A stretch of DNA of 64,000 bases from Helichrysum umbraculigerum (GCA_949592205.1 CATIUR010000001.1:337533250-337597249); one strand, 5' to 3'; positions 11,516 to 24,004 are shown, counted from the first letter of the stretch. Notes: generated by a model from the letters alone, not told the origin. Numbers and translations are program-made.

Positions 11516-13778
11516 CCTCGCGACCATCAGGATGGGACTCAGGGACCAAGTTCAGGGGGTTGGGGATGGCCCTACTAGTTTGATCATTGCCCCCTTTTCA
11601 GACATTATTATTACTATCCTTATACTTTCAATTAAGAGTGCCTACGTGCCTCATTTGTTAGACATTTTTCTGTCATGTTTTGATACTTATCTTAGTTAGT
11701 ATTTTGAACTATTTGACTCGAGTGACATTCGGGTGCTGTTTTGTACAATGTCACTCGTATGTTTGGTTTTATTTCTATCTAGGTCATGGATAAAAGTTCT
11801 TACTTGTTTGGATTTGGAACACGTGCGCCGGTTGGCAATAAGTTCAGCAAATGCACTCGCTCCGCAAACAAACCCCCGGGGAAGTTCTCGTTCCCTTTGC
11901 CCCTTCGCACTCATACTTTTATGCTATTTTTGCATTGAGGGCAATGCAAATCTCAAGTGTGGGGAGGGTTAAATTCACTCGAATTCCATTTCTAGTAAAT
12001 TATTGTTTCTTAGCTTTTATCGGGTTTGTGAAGTCTACTGGGTCTCCAGTTGAACTTTACGAATCCTATTAACGGGCCATTGGTCACTTATGAGGTCTGT
12101 TATTGATCTTGGGTCCAATAGATTTTTGCAAATTTCAATAAAGGGTCGGGGAACAATAGTTTGCTAGGAATTTGCTTGTCCTTAAAAGATTTATTGCTTT
12201 GAAATTTTAAAACTTGTAAAAATCTAGTGAAAGTAATTTAATCTTCCCTCTTGCAACATAACTTTTTGAGATGTGTCATAAAATGCAACCTAATAGGGTG
12301 AATTGCATGACTAGCACACTTGTAGCCTCCACTATAAATTGTGAGAAATTTGTGCCTTATTGAAAAAACACTTACCTTTAGTGTTTACATTATTTGTTGC
12401 TAGGAGTATGCCGGTGATTGTAGTTTGTTCTAGAACTTGCCCTAGTGATGCATTTTGAGACCGCTGTGGGATCACAGAAATGTGATTTAGGTGAGGTCAA
12501 AGACGAGGAGGTATTCTTAGGATTTGAAGCTTAATCCTTATAGTTTTGACTTTCTAACCAATTATTGAGTTTGTGCTTGATCTTTTAGGGATTGTACGAA
12601 TTTACTAATCGGTCAAGGAATCTTAACTATTTTGGATCCTAATTTCTTTTAAAACCATTTATATCTAGTCCACCCAGGTCGTTAGCACTCATTGTTAGTG
12701 CTAAGAAACCCATAGACACTTCCACATACACTCCACTAAAAATGTTAGCCTCATTTTTTTTGTGTAGTCATCACCCGAATCACATCTTTTCTTTAATGTT
12801 GCCGAATTGAAATTTTACTAAGTTTTTATCTAAATGTGACTTAAATCGTTTTGAAATGGGATTCTAATGTTAAATTCTATAATTGAAATTGCATGAAATA
12901 GAAATTGTTTGAATGTTAAAGTTAAATGCTTGAAATTGAAAGCAATGGAATTATTGGAAGTTAACTAGTGGAGCTTAATGTTTAGGGTTGGATGATTGTA
13001 GTCAACTAAATGGCCTTTGAATTCCTGAACAAGTAGTTCCCGAGGGGTGTTTTACACCTAGCCACCGAAGGCCTTTATCCGGTCTAGGATGGTTGGTTCG
13101 AAAGTTCGTTACACAGGGTTCATAGAAAGTCATAGAATGCAATTATTCCAATCAAATGTGTAAATCTATTTGAGTTATTTGCGTGCAATTAGTGAATATG
13201 AATTGTAGGTGAAAATGAAGTATAATTTGAATTGATTTGGCATGAGAATCCTAAATTTTATCACTGTCACATGTTGAAATCATTTGGTAACATTTTTACA
13301 TTTCTCATGGGTCTTGACTACCATTTTCACCAATTCTTGTGTCTATCATACCCATTCCACATTAGCCTACACTTATGCAACACATGTTTAGAATACCTCC
13401 TTTGAGATCTCACTTGGTGCTCACGCCAAGTAGGTGGAGATTTGATCCTTTTGCAAGCCTATGGTAACATTGCATCACGATTTGGCTTGATTGAGTGTTA
13501 CATCATATACATCCTTGCCTTGTAGTTTTATAGGATGAGAGTGATTGATTAAACACTTATCCTATTGTGAGGTGCTAGGTCGTGCATTCGGGCTTGACAA
13601 ACATATCATCTCAGGTTTCCGATAATTATATAAATGTTGCTAGCATGATTACTTCGGTGATTGTGTTAGTACTATTTCGATAAGCCTAATCTCCATTTCT
13701 GAAAATGCAAGAGGGAGTTGTGAAATTGTAAGTGGTGGTTTTGCTTGAGGACAAGCAAAGTTCAAGTGTTGGGATATT
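11516..13778 (+). other. Athila 3' non-coding region
   Basis: This is 2.2 kb without a supported gene, as is usual between env and the 3' LTR in Athila elements. At about 11931-11969 a purine-rich segment with CTCAAGTGTGGGGAGGG resembles the sequence before the 3' LTR (13741-13778, TTCAAGTGTTGGGATATT). The latter is in the polypurine-tract position. Confidence 0.75.
13741..13778 (+). other. Polypurine-tract region of the Athila element
   Basis: GAGGACAAGCAAAG and AAGTGTTGGGATATT lie directly upstream of the 3' LTR start at 13779, where plus-strand priming occurs. The tract itself is weak (GGGATA). Confidence 0.6.
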
Positions 13779-15440
13779 TGATATCGCTCATTTTGTACAT
13801 CTCTATCTTTAGCGATATCATTGTTTTTGCATTCGTTTTAAGTGGACTTTATGAACTTTTGGTACTTAATTAACTTAAATTGATTTCTAGGTGTCAATAT
13901 TGAAGAATCAAAGTTTGGATTACATTTGGGTGTAGATTCGAGCAAAGTATGAAAAGTGTTGAAGTCTTGGGCTCGAAAGGCTGATCTGCTGAAAACTGGG
14001 TAGAAGCCGCCGGCTCGATTGAAGTAGCCGCCGGGTTATGCTTTTGTTTAGAAGTCGCCGGCTTGATTGCTGAAGCCGCCGGATCGTTTGAATTTGAAGA
14101 AGCCGCCGGCTGGTCACCCTAAGCCGCCGGCTACTTTGGGCGGCAGACCAGTTTTGTGCTAGAAAAGCACTTTTTGCTTTTGGATCTCACCAACTTTTTC
14201 TTATCATTTTTCATACACGAAAACCAGCTCAAAAATGGAGATTTTGAGGGCTTGAAAGATTTCTTTCACATTTTTGAAGATTTCCTTTCATATAACTTCA
14301 CTCGGTTACAAACAATCATCATCCCGACATTGTAATCACTCGGTTTGCATTTTTATTCAAATATAATCATGTTTCCTTTGATATCTTTGATGATTTGTGT
14401 GTATGATGATGCTAGTATGATTGTTAGCTAGATTTTGGTGTACTTGCTTGGATGAACTAGTTAGTGACTAGGGGTGTTATCTTTTGTTGTGAGTTTTGTG
14501 CTTCGAGTTTAAGATTCATCCATGGATTTGTATGTAACTAGTTAGATTAGTTGAAGCTTGTGGGTATTTTGGCTAAGCAATTATAGCGAACGTTTGTTGC
14601 TTATTAAAAATACTTGTCATTTGTATGAAATGTATGAATGAATCTATTTTCGCGAATGTGGAGATTGTTACAAGTAAAACTAGTTAACTAGCATGATATG
14701 AGTTAGCGAATTTGGCGAATGTTTTTCGTATGGATGAATCATAAACTCTTCTAACTTGAACTTGTGTTTAATCAATTACTTGTGTGTTTGAGCTTAATGT
14801 CAATGAATTAACTTGTTTGGTGATTTGCTAATAGATATAGCGAACGTTTTCTATCTAGTAAATTATTATTGATTATTTGTCTATAAATGGTTAAACTTAA
14901 TTGCGGATGTAGTTTTGGAATAGGTTAAACAAGTTAAGCTCGAATGTGCAAGTGGGTAGCTATGACGAACGTCCGTTACTTGATTAAATCATTTGTTTGT
15001 GAGTTGAAGTTTGACTTTAGGTGATGGCGAACGTTAAGCCTAAGTTTGATTGAAATTCACTTTTGCATGAAATAAACCGGTTTTAACTTCACACCTCGAA
15101 ATCACTAGCGACATAGTCCAAGCAAGTATTGTTTTTAATATTTGAAAGTTTCAATTCAATCACTTTGACTCTTCAGAGTCCAATTGCCTAGTTTAACTTA
15201 AGATTGTAGTTTTATGCATCGTGACAATTCGGTCACATCAAACCAAACTTTTATTTTCATTTTTTAAATTTCTCACACTTATCTTGATTATCTAAACGTA
15301 AGTTCCCTGCGTTCGAACCTTAACTTACCAAACTATACTACTACTCGACAGGGTCCACTTCCCGGTTATGTTTTGGTCTAGCTCGGTACTTTCTTGGTTA
15401 CTTTTCAACGATAAATTTTATAACTAGATTTAACACATCA
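13779..15440 (+). repeat. 3' LTR of the Athila element
   Basis: It is paired with 1028-2689 at identical length (1662 bp). The GCC-box array recurs at 14002-14146 with five intact AGCCGCC boxes; the changed boxes differ from those in the 5' LTR, so the ancestral array had six. TSD CCCAC follows at 15441-15445. Confidence 0.95.
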
Positions 15441-16974
15441 CCCACGAGATCAAAGAAACTTCCAAGTCGATTACAAGATTATGTGCTTGATGTTGATAAC
15501 ATTGAAGATCTTCTCCTAGCAACCAATGACAAGCCAGTAACGGTTGAAGAGGTGAAGAAAGAACCGGAGTGGGTTAAAGCCATGAATGCGGAAATCAATT
15601 CGATCGACAAAAATAATACATGGACTCTCGTGAATAAGCCTATGGGGGTGAAGCCAATTGGACTCAAATGGGTGTTTAAATTGAAGAAAAATGCAGATGG
15701 CACCATTAATAAATACAAGGCAAGGTTGGTTGCTAAAGGTTACGTGCAAGTGTGCAACAACCCGGTATTGATTTTCAAGAAGTATTTGCACCAGTAGCTC
15801 GAATCGAGACCATCCGATTTCTTATAGCCTTGGCTGCTACTAATGGGTGGGAGCTTCATCATTTAGATGTTAAAACGGCTTTCTTGCATGGAGAATTGAA
15901 AGAGACTGTTTATGTGTCACAACCGGAAGGATATATAAAGAAAGGCAATGAGCATAAAGTCTACCGCCTTACAAAAGCATTATATGGTTTAAGACAAGCA
16001 CCTAGAGCATGGAATACGAAGCTTGATGAAATTTTGAAAAGCATGAAATTTCAAAAATGCATGAAAGAACCATCGGTGTACCGGAAAAGTGAAGGAACTA
16101 ACATCTTGATTTTAGAAATTTATGTTGATGACTTATTTGTCATAGGTACAAGTTTGAGCATGATTAAAGGGTTTAAGATGGAGATGTCAAAAATTTTAGA
16201 GATGTCAGATCTTGGAAGATTAACTTACTATCTTGGCATTGAAGTTAAGCAAGAAGAATCGGTGATTACCATAAACCAAGAAGCGTATGCTCGACCCATT
16301 CTTAAAGAAGCCGGTTTACATGATTGCAATCCAACCCACATTCCAATGGAACCAGGAATTAAATTGTCAAAGGCCGAAGATGAACCGAAAATCGACCTTA
16401 CACAATATCGGAAGGAGGTAGGATGTCTTAGATATCTCTTGCAAACAAGACCTGATATGTCATATGCGGTTGGAGTTGTTAGCCGATACATGCAAAGTCC
16501 AAGAGAAATACATGGCGGTGCAATCAAACACATTCTAAGGTACTTACGTGGAACAATGGGATACGGAATCAAGTACGAGAGGATGGGACAAAGCCGACTA
16601 ATTGGTTATAGTGATAGTAGTCACAATGTTGACCCGGATGACGGAAAAAGCACAACCGGTCACATTTTCTACTACGGGTCATCTCCGATAACGTGGTGTT
16701 CGCAAAAGCAAGACACCGTTGCTTTATCATCTTGCGAGGCGGAGTTCATGGCGGCCACGGCGACCGCATGTCAAGCAATATGGCTTCAAGATTTGCTAGG
16801 AGAAATCATGAACAAAGCGCAAGAGAAGGTGGTTCTAAGAGTTGATAACAAGTCGGCTATCGAACTAACGAAGAATCCCGTTTTTCATAGAAGAAATAAA
16901 CACATTCACACGAGGTTTCATTTTATTCGTAATTGTGTTGAAAACGGACAAGTGGAGGTAGAGTATATTCCTGG
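15441..16974 (+). pseudogene. Ale-like copia reverse transcriptase and RNase H
   Basis: The copia pol resumes after the Athila insertion. The linker and reverse transcriptase N terminus (about 15483-15750, with WVFKLKKNADGTINKYKARL) break at about 15744-15756, where GTGCAAGT is duplicated (8 nt), shifting the frame. The next frame runs from 15752. It shows LDVKTAFLHGEL, YVDDLFVIG with the catalytic aspartates, LTYYLGIEVKQ, and RNase H with IGYSDSSHNVD, ALSSCEAEFMAA and RVDNKSAIEL. The frame is cut at VEYIPG by the Tekay insertion (TSD CCTGG at 16970-16974) and finishes at 27025-27132. Earlier protease and gag are missing from the window. Confidence 0.9.
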
Positions 16975-18189
16975 TGTGGCACCCCCAAATTTAATGATTT
17001 GCGGAAGCTTGATTTGGGTGTCACTAATCAATATACAAAGCACATAAGATATAATGAACGACCACTATATGCGTCGTTTTAAACTTGTATAGATAAAGTA
17101 AATGTTTACATCAAAATATTGTTACATTAGCTAGGTTCCTGAAATTTAGAGATTACATAGCATAATTACTTTTACAAAATATAATAATGCAGTCCAATCT
17201 CTAGTTGTATGTATGCTGACTCGAGCTAATAATTCCTGCTTGTGCAGCCAAACTACTGCTGGGTACCTGTGATAAATACTAAAATGGGTCAGCGAAAACG
17301 CTGGTGAGCTCACAGGTTTGTATGTCAATGTATAGTTGTAAGAACCGCAAGATTTATATTGAATTTAAAATGCAATTAAGCAAAATAAAAGTTATACTGT
17401 CCATGAGCACATAGTCTGAGCTTAACTTGATTTGTCAGGCCCACTTAAGGAAACCTAACTTGAAATGCCTCCTACGAGTGCCTAATCAACACTCGTCTTC
17501 CCAAATGCTAATACATCCGTTTGACCGGTTAGTGCGTGCTAACCCGGATGAGGATTGTCAATCCCATATGATATCATATACTAACATTCACGCTATAAAT
17601 ACTAGAGACTATGCTATGGAGGACTTTAAATTGATTAGCTTGAAACTCATGTAGTATTTGAAGTTTGGCACTTGCGTTCTACTTGTAAAACAAAATGAAG
17701 TAGTAATATCACACCCCTAGTAAAAGTAGTGAAAATGGGGCCATGAAACTCACCTGGTTCTTGAAGTGTTTAACTTAATAAACTTGAAGTAATTAGATGT
17801 GAGTTGGTGTCCAAAGGCTTGAAACCTGAATGTGTCCACGACACTTAAATTGTCATTAATTGTATTGGTATCTCGAAAGACTACCATTGGAATTGTTTGT
17901 CCAACTTAATGTCCAAATTACCCCGATTTGGTTGTTTGTATAGTTACAAGTTACAACGACTTGTTTGATTGAATTGTTCCAAGTTACAATAACTTAGTTG
18001 AATTGTCTTTTGAAAACGCGTACGGCACGTTGGTGATTAGTTGGAATAAAAGTGTTGTTGTTGTCGTCTTGTTTTTGAAGTGTTACACTTGAAGTATAAG
18101 TCCCATTATGTTCTAAAAGTCGTATTGTATAAGCATTTGAAGTTGTATAAGCTCGACATTTGGTGTAAAAATGTGCTTACGGAGTCTAA

Positions 18190-18290
18190 GTACAGGGGTC
18201 CGGGGGCAGCGCCCCTGGTTAGCGGGGTCCAAGGGGCGGCAGCCCCTGGCGGGGTCCAAGGGGCAGAGCCCCTGGCTGGGGTCGAGCTGC
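18190..18290. repeat. Three GGGGTCC / AGGGGC-GCCCCT hairpin units in the Tekay LTR
   Basis: Three units of about 27-29 bp each hold a short inverted repeat (GGGGC, three to four bases, GCCCC) with GGGGTCC between units. The same array is at about 25671-25771 in the other LTR. Similar sequences are common in plant gypsy LTRs as I recall; function unknown. Confidence 0.7.
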
Positions 18291-18433
18291 CAGGTCAGCT
18301 TGGAAAATTTTTATTTCTACTATATTGCTTTAAGGAAAAACGCATCTGGACTTGAATTTGGGTGAAATCAAGTGATAAAATTTCGAGCCTCGACACTTAG
18401 TAAAAAATCTGTGTTTTCGAGGTTCTGGTTTGT

Positions 18434-18607
18434 GCGACGTTGGGTGCGACGTCGCAGATTCCTGACTGCGACGTTGGGCACGGCGTCGCTATGTGCGACT
18501 TTCGCAATTTAATGCGACGTAAGGGTTTGCGTCGCTAAGTGCGACGTAGGGCGCTGCGTCGCTAATGCGACGTAGGGGATATAGTGCGACGTAGGTCGCT
18601 GCGTCGC
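18434..18607. repeat. Array of 22-nt dyads GCGACGT-N8-(A/G)CGTCGC in the Tekay LTR
   Basis: Five units of exactly 22 nt are at 18434-18455, 18468-18489, 18514-18535, 18541-18562 and 18586-18607. The arms are constant and the 8-base centres differ. Four units have G instead of A at the start of the right arm. The other LTR carries the same array at 25915-26088. Confidence 0.85.
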
Positions 18608-19543
18608 ATTTGCTCCAGGCCAAATGCGACGTACGGAGTCTGATCGGAGTTTCAACTTCAAAACCGCATTTTCCGGCCATCGATTGGCCTAATATTTTTA
18701 CCCAACCCATTTTAGGACATTACAAGGTTATACAAACAACTAGCAAGTTATAAAACTTAAAAACGAGAGTTTTCGGAGTTGTGTCGGAAACTTACAAATC
18801 GCCGAAATGAAATTCCGGAAAGATAGGATTGTAGATCGCTAAGTGGTGAACGTTTTATTCCGAAAGGGCTTGAAGATCCGAGGTCGTTTAGCGTGTTTAT
18901 TTTACGATTTTCGTTGATGGTGGTTTGTGGTTTGTTTGAGAGAAAAATGAAAGAGGAGGGAGTAAGAGAGAGAAGAAAGAAAATAAAATGAAAGAAAAGG
19001 GGATAAGGTGGTGGAGGTTAAATCCCCACCTTTTTCAGTTCACGCACTGCGCTCCGTGCGATGTTCGTTGTCTCCGTCGTTTAAACGTTAAATATTTATT
19101 TTCTAAGTTTTAATATGCGTTCTAAAATACGAATAATTATTCAGTATTTTTTTGTTGAAGTATTTTACTAAACATTTAGTAGTTATATTATAAACGGTGA
19201 TTTGTCTCATTTTGTTTGCGAATTTACATTTTATTCGCGTTTATATTAATTGTGTGATAAAACTTGGATTCTCAATATTATTGACATAATATTTTTAAGC
19301 ACGATAACGTCATTAATAATCCTTGTATTACTCAATAAAATTGTTCACCAACGTCCGTATATATTAAATCGAATTACATTCGATTTTGAAGCTCGTACAA
19401 TTTAAACAAATCGCATAATTGTAGATATATATTCAACAATATATATAATAATTGATACATTAATTAGCCTAACACAGAACTAATTACATGTATTAAAACT
19501 TGATTAGGCACTAAATTATAGTCCTAAATTGACGGGTGTCACA

Positions 19544-19558
19544 TTCTCCCCCTGTTAG
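19544..19558 (-). other. Polypurine tract of the Tekay element
   Basis: On the minus strand it reads AACAGGGGGAGAA directly before the LTR start, the expected position for plus-strand priming. Confidence 0.85.
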
Positions 19559-19577
19559 AAGAATTTCGTCCCGAAAT

Positions 19578-21260
19578 TTATGTTGAAGTCGTGTTTGATG
19601 TTGAATCAGTGAAGAGTTGAGGGTACTTGAGTCGCATTTGGTCTTCCCGTTCCCAGGTGAATTCCGGACCACGCCGCGAATTCCACCTAACTTTGACAAT
19701 GGGAATACGACTTTGTTTAAGTTGTTTGACCTCACGGTCCATAATTTCGGCGGGTTCCTCAACAAAGTGAAGTTTCTCGTCAACTCGAATTTCATCGAGT
19801 GGAATGATAAGTGTCTCATCAGATAGACACTTCTTCAGATTTGAAACATGAAATGTGGGATGCACGCTGCTGAGTTCAGATGGTAGCTGCAATCGATAAG
19901 CCACTGGACCAATCCTTTCGAGGATCTCGAATGGTCCAATGTATCTGGGATTCAACTTCCCTCGTTTACCAAATCGAATTACGCCTTTCCAAGGCGATAC
20001 TTTGAGTAGTACTCGATCCCCAACTTGGAACTCGAGTGGTTTGCGTCTCATGTCAGCATAACTTTTCTGACGATCACGCGCGGCCTTGAGCTTGTTTTGA
20101 ATTTCGACAATTATTTCGGTCGTCTCGTGAATGATTTCTGGACCTGTGAGTTGGCTATCTCCAACTTCGGTCCAACAGATAGGTGACCGGCACTTATGAC
20201 CGTACAGTGCCTCGAAAGGTGCGGCTTTGATGCTGGTATGATAACTGTTGTTGTACGAGAACTCGCACAATGGTAGATGTTTTTCCCAGTTCACACCGAA
20301 GTCTACAACGCAGGCCCGTAGCATGTCTTCAAGTGTTTGAATGGTTCGTTCGCTTTGACCGTCTGTTTGAGGATGGTATGCGGTACTCATATCAAGTCGA
20401 GTACCCAGGGATTTTTGAAGTGATTGCCAAAATTGTGAAGTGAAACGACTATCTCTATCAGAGATAATTGAGATTGGAACACCGTGTTTGGTCACGATTT
20501 CCTTCAGATAAATGTTGGTGAGGCGTTCCATTTTGTCGGATTCCTTGATTGCCAGGAAGTGAGCAGATTTTGTGAGACGATCCACGATCACCCAAATGGA
20601 ATCGCAACCGCTTGAGGATTTGGGTAGTTTGGTTATGAAGTCCATGGCAATTTGTTCCCATTTCCATTCAGGAAGACTGGGTTGTTGAAGTAAACCAGAA
20701 GGTTTTTGATATTCGATTTTGACTTTGGAGCAAGTAAGGCACTTGCTGACATAGGTGGCGATTTCAGCTTTCATGTTCGGCCACCAGTAGAAGTCCTTGA
20801 TACCGTGGTACATCTTATCGGATCCCGGGTGGATAGAATATTTGGACTTGTGAGCTTCATTCATCACCAAGTCTCGTAGGTTCCCAAATCTAGGCAACCA
20901 GATTTGGTTTGAGAAATACCTAATCCCGTTAGGTTTGATTTCGAATTGTTTATCCATGCCCCGCAAGGCTTCATCTTTGACATTTTCGGGTTTTAAGGCT
21001 TCGAGTTGAGCAGTGAGAATTTGAATGTTTAAATTGTTGTGAATGGTCATACTGAGGGCTCGAACCCGAAGTGGTTTCACTCGCTCTTTTCGACTGAGGG
21101 CGTCAGCAACAACATTTGCTTTGCCTGGATGATATTTGAGTTCGCAGTCGTAATCCGTAAGCAACTCGACCCATCTACGTTGCCTCATGTTGAGATCCTT
21201 CTGATCGAATATGTGTTGAAGGCTTTTATGGTCGGTAAAGATTGTGCACAATGTCTCCAA
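19578..21260 (-). pseudogene. Tekay pol, RNase H end, integrase and chromodomain
   Basis: This 560-codon frame takes over from the gag-pol frame at about 21256. It opens in RNase H (IFTDHKSLQHIF, VVADALSRKE). The integrase HH..CC finger (HPGSDKMYHGIK, CLTCSKVK) follows. The catalytic core shows AMDFITKLP, IISDRDSRFTSQFW and DGQSERTIQTLED, giving D, D and E, and there is a GPY/F module (YIGPFEILERIG). The C terminus has a chromodomain-like segment (VKVRWNSRRGPEFTWE) expected to steer integration to heterochromatin. All catalytic residues are present. The fault lies upstream: residues between IWRH and CTIF are missing and the frame is shifted, consistent with about 17 lost bases. Confidence 0.92.
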
Positions 21261-24004
21261 ATTTTTAGGGCGAAAACGACGGCTCCTAATTCGAGGTCGT
21301 GGGTGGTGTAATTCTTTTCATGAATCTTGAGCTGTCGTGAAGCATAAGCTATGACTTTGTCTCGTTGCATAAGCACACAACCGAGACCTTGATGAGAAGC
21401 ATCGCAGTATACCACGAAGTCATCAGTGCCTTCGGGTAAGGATAGAATTGGAGCACTGCAAAGCTTTTGTTTCAGAAGTTGGAATGCTGATTCTTGTTTA
21501 TCGGTCCAATCGAACCTTTTGTCCTTCTGAGTCAGTAATGTGAGTGGTTGAGCTATTTTGGAGAAATTTTCAATGAATCGTCGATAATACCCGGCAAGAC
21601 CCAAAAATTGGCGTACTTCGGTCGGAGTGGTGGGTGCTTGCCAGTCCTTGATAGCTTCAATTTTTGACGGGTCCACGTGAATTCCCTGACTGTCGATCAC
21701 GTGACCAAGGAATTGAACTGTTTGGATCCAGAATTCACACTTAGAGAATTTTGCATCGAGCTTCTCGTGTTTAAGTAGTTCAAGGATGGTTTTGAGGTGT
21801 TGCGCGTGTTCTTCTTTGTTTCGTGAATATATGAGGATGTCATCGATAAAGACAATGACAAACTTGTCAAGGTAAGGTTTACACACCCGATTCATAAGGT
21901 CCATGAATACAGCCGGTGCATTGGTTAGGCCGAATGGCATCACTTGAAATTCGTAATGCCCGTATCGGGTTCTGAAAGCGGTTTTTGGAATATCGGCATC
22001 GCGAACACGCAATTGGTGATAACCGGATCGGAGATCAATCTTTGAATAACAACTCGACCCTTGAAGTTGGTCGAACAGGTCATCGATTCGAGGAAGTGGA
22101 TACCGGTTCTTGACAGTTAACTTGTTCAACTCTCGATAGTCGATACACATTCGAAAAGAACCATCTTTCTTCTTAACAAATAGGACTGGAGCTCCCCAAG
22201 GTGAAGAACTCGGCCTGATAAACCCTCGTTCCAGGAGTTCCTGTAACTGGGTGGATAGCTCCTGAAGTTCGGATGGAGCTAAACGGTATGGTGCTCGGGC
22301 CACAGGCGCAGCACCCGGTACAAGATCGATTGAGAACTCAACCTGTCTTGGTGGTGGTAGACCAGGCAGTTCCTCAGGAAAGACTTCTGGAAAGTCTCGA
22401 ACAATTGGAACATCCTCAAGTCGCTTCTCCTCCGACTTTTTCTCCATGATGTGCGCGAGGATTGATGGATAACCCTTTCTCAGAAATTTCTGGGTTTTAA
22501 GACAAGAGATGATGTTAAGCCTCGTCCCACCGGTCTCCCCCTGTATGATCAGGGTTCTATCGACGGCGAGAGGTATGCGAACAATTTTGTCATGGCAAAT
22601 GATTTCGGCGCGATGTTTGGATAACCAGTCCATGCCTACGATGACATCGAAACTTCCTATCTCAACAGGCATAAGATCTATGGAGAAGGTTTCGTCGGCT
22701 AGATTTAAGGTGCAATTAGGTATCACACTATTGGTTTCTATCAACTTGCCATTTGCTAGCTCTACGGTGTACTTAACGTCTAAAGCAACAGGTGTAATGT
22801 CAAGTAGAGGGCAAAATTCATCGGAAATAAAACTCCTATCGGCACCAGTATCAAACAGAATGGAAGCAGTTAAATTGTTGAGGAGGAACATACCCGTGAC
22901 CACATTCGGGTCCTGACGGGCGTCCCCTGAGTTGATCACGAAGGCGCTACTTTTGGCGTTGTTGTTGTTGCGGTGGTTGTTGTTGTTGCCCTTGTTCTTC
23001 AATTTTGGGCAAGAATCCCTAAAGTGTCCTGGGTTTCCACATTCGTAGCAGGACTTAGGTTGTCGGGCATTTTTGTCAGATGGGTTGTTGTTGGATCTGG
23101 GAGCTCGGCAATCCTTAGTCGAATGCCCGTACCTCCTGCAGTTGTTGCAAGGGGTATTGCACTGATCAAAGTGGTGATAGTTACACTTGGGACAATAAGG
23201 TCTGTCCCCGGTGTAGCTGCGGGTGGTTTCAGAGTTTGAGGTGTAGACTTGGATGGCGTTGTTTTTCTTGTTTGAGTTGTGGTGGTGTTCAGTGGATTTG
23301 CGTTTGTTGTTGTTGGAGGATGAGGTGTTGGAGGTCTCACGGCTGACAACTAGAGCCATGAGTTCGTGGGCCAATCGAATGGCACTCTCAGTAGTAGTTG
23401 GTTTGGATGAGGCGACGTTTCCCTGGATGTTCTCGGGGAGTCCACGAATGTATTTCTTAATGCCCTTACTTTCTGGTTCGACCAAACCCGGGCATAATAA
23501 AGCAAACTGCTGAAACTTGGTGGTATATTCAGCAACATCATTTCCCTGCACCGTCAGGTGCCAGAATTCTTCCTCTAGCCTGTGTAATTCCTCTTCAGGA
23601 CAGTACTTTTCTGTCAGCTTCTTTTTCAGTTCGGCCCAAGGAAGTCGATTTGCAACCTCAAGGCCTACAGAGTTTGCGTGGGTTTTCCACCACGTGAGTG
23701 CACCTTCCTGAAAGGTGTAAGCAGCGAATTTGACCTTGTTGTTCTCAGTGCAATCGTAGAGACTGAAAACAGATTCCATGCGCTCAATCCAACGAATTAA
23801 GCCAATGGCACCTTCTGTGCCCTTGAAGTATAGCGGTTTACAGCTAAGAAAGTCCTTATAGGAGCAGGGTTTGGGTGGTGGAGTATTGGTTGCTGTGTCC
23901 TCGCTACCGGGTGGTGTTCGGGTAGCCAATGCTTCGGTCACACTGCGGGCAATGATTCCCGCGATCTCAGCTTCGCTAAGGGTAATTTGACGACGAGGAG
24001 GCAT
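21185..24004 (-). pseudogene. Tekay gag, protease, reverse transcriptase (939 codons, ends in frameshift)
   Basis: It starts MPPRRQITLSEAE near 24004. The gag domain spans roughly residues 60-220 (GALTWWKTHAN, EFWHLTVQGNDVAEY). Basic linker and CCHC knuckles follow, including CYECGNPGHFRDSC. The protease shows ILFDTGADRSFIS and IVGMDWLSKH. Reverse transcriptase has MCIDYRELNKLTVK, SKIDLRSGYHQLRV, FGLTNAPAVFMDLMN and the catalytic FIDDILIYS. RNase H begins VYCDASHQGLGCVLMQ and ends early at IWRH followed by unrelated residues, because the frame is lost. Length to that point is normal for the family. Gag, protease and reverse transcriptase are intact, so the element may still supply proteins in trans. 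Confidence 0.93.

Larger units (their letters stand above)
1028..15440 (+). mobile_element. Full-length Athila-type Ty3/gypsy retrotransposon
   Basis: Two 1662-bp LTRs (1028-2689 and 13779-15440) start with TGATATCG and end with AACACATCA. They are flanked by the target-site duplication CCCAC (1023-1027 and 15441-15445). After the 5' LTR comes a primer-binding site containing TGGCGCC and TGCCGGGGA, the Asp-type site usual in Athila/Tat elements. Gag, protease, reverse transcriptase, RNase H and integrase follow in order, then a 0.6-kb spacer, a spliced env-like ORF and a 2.2-kb 3' region. I counted about 31 LTR differences by eye (about 1.9%), so it is fairly young, but pol carries several stops and frameshifts and is unlikely to be autonomous. 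Confidence 0.95.
16975..19543 (-). repeat. 3' LTR (left copy) of the Tekay element
   Basis: On the forward strand it runs TGTGGCACCCCC to GGGTGTCACA. It is adjacent to the polypurine tract at 19544, which makes it the 3' LTR of the minus-strand element. It contains two GC-rich hairpin-type arrays (18190-18290 and 18434-18607). Confidence 0.95.

Noticed and set aside
18171..18365. Small frames over the GC-rich hairpin array
   Set aside because: They repeat in both LTRs and arise from the repeat units; no start or protein context supports them.
21039..23711. Plus-strand frames of 64-135 codons
   Set aside because: They are shadows antisense to the intact Tekay gag-pol.
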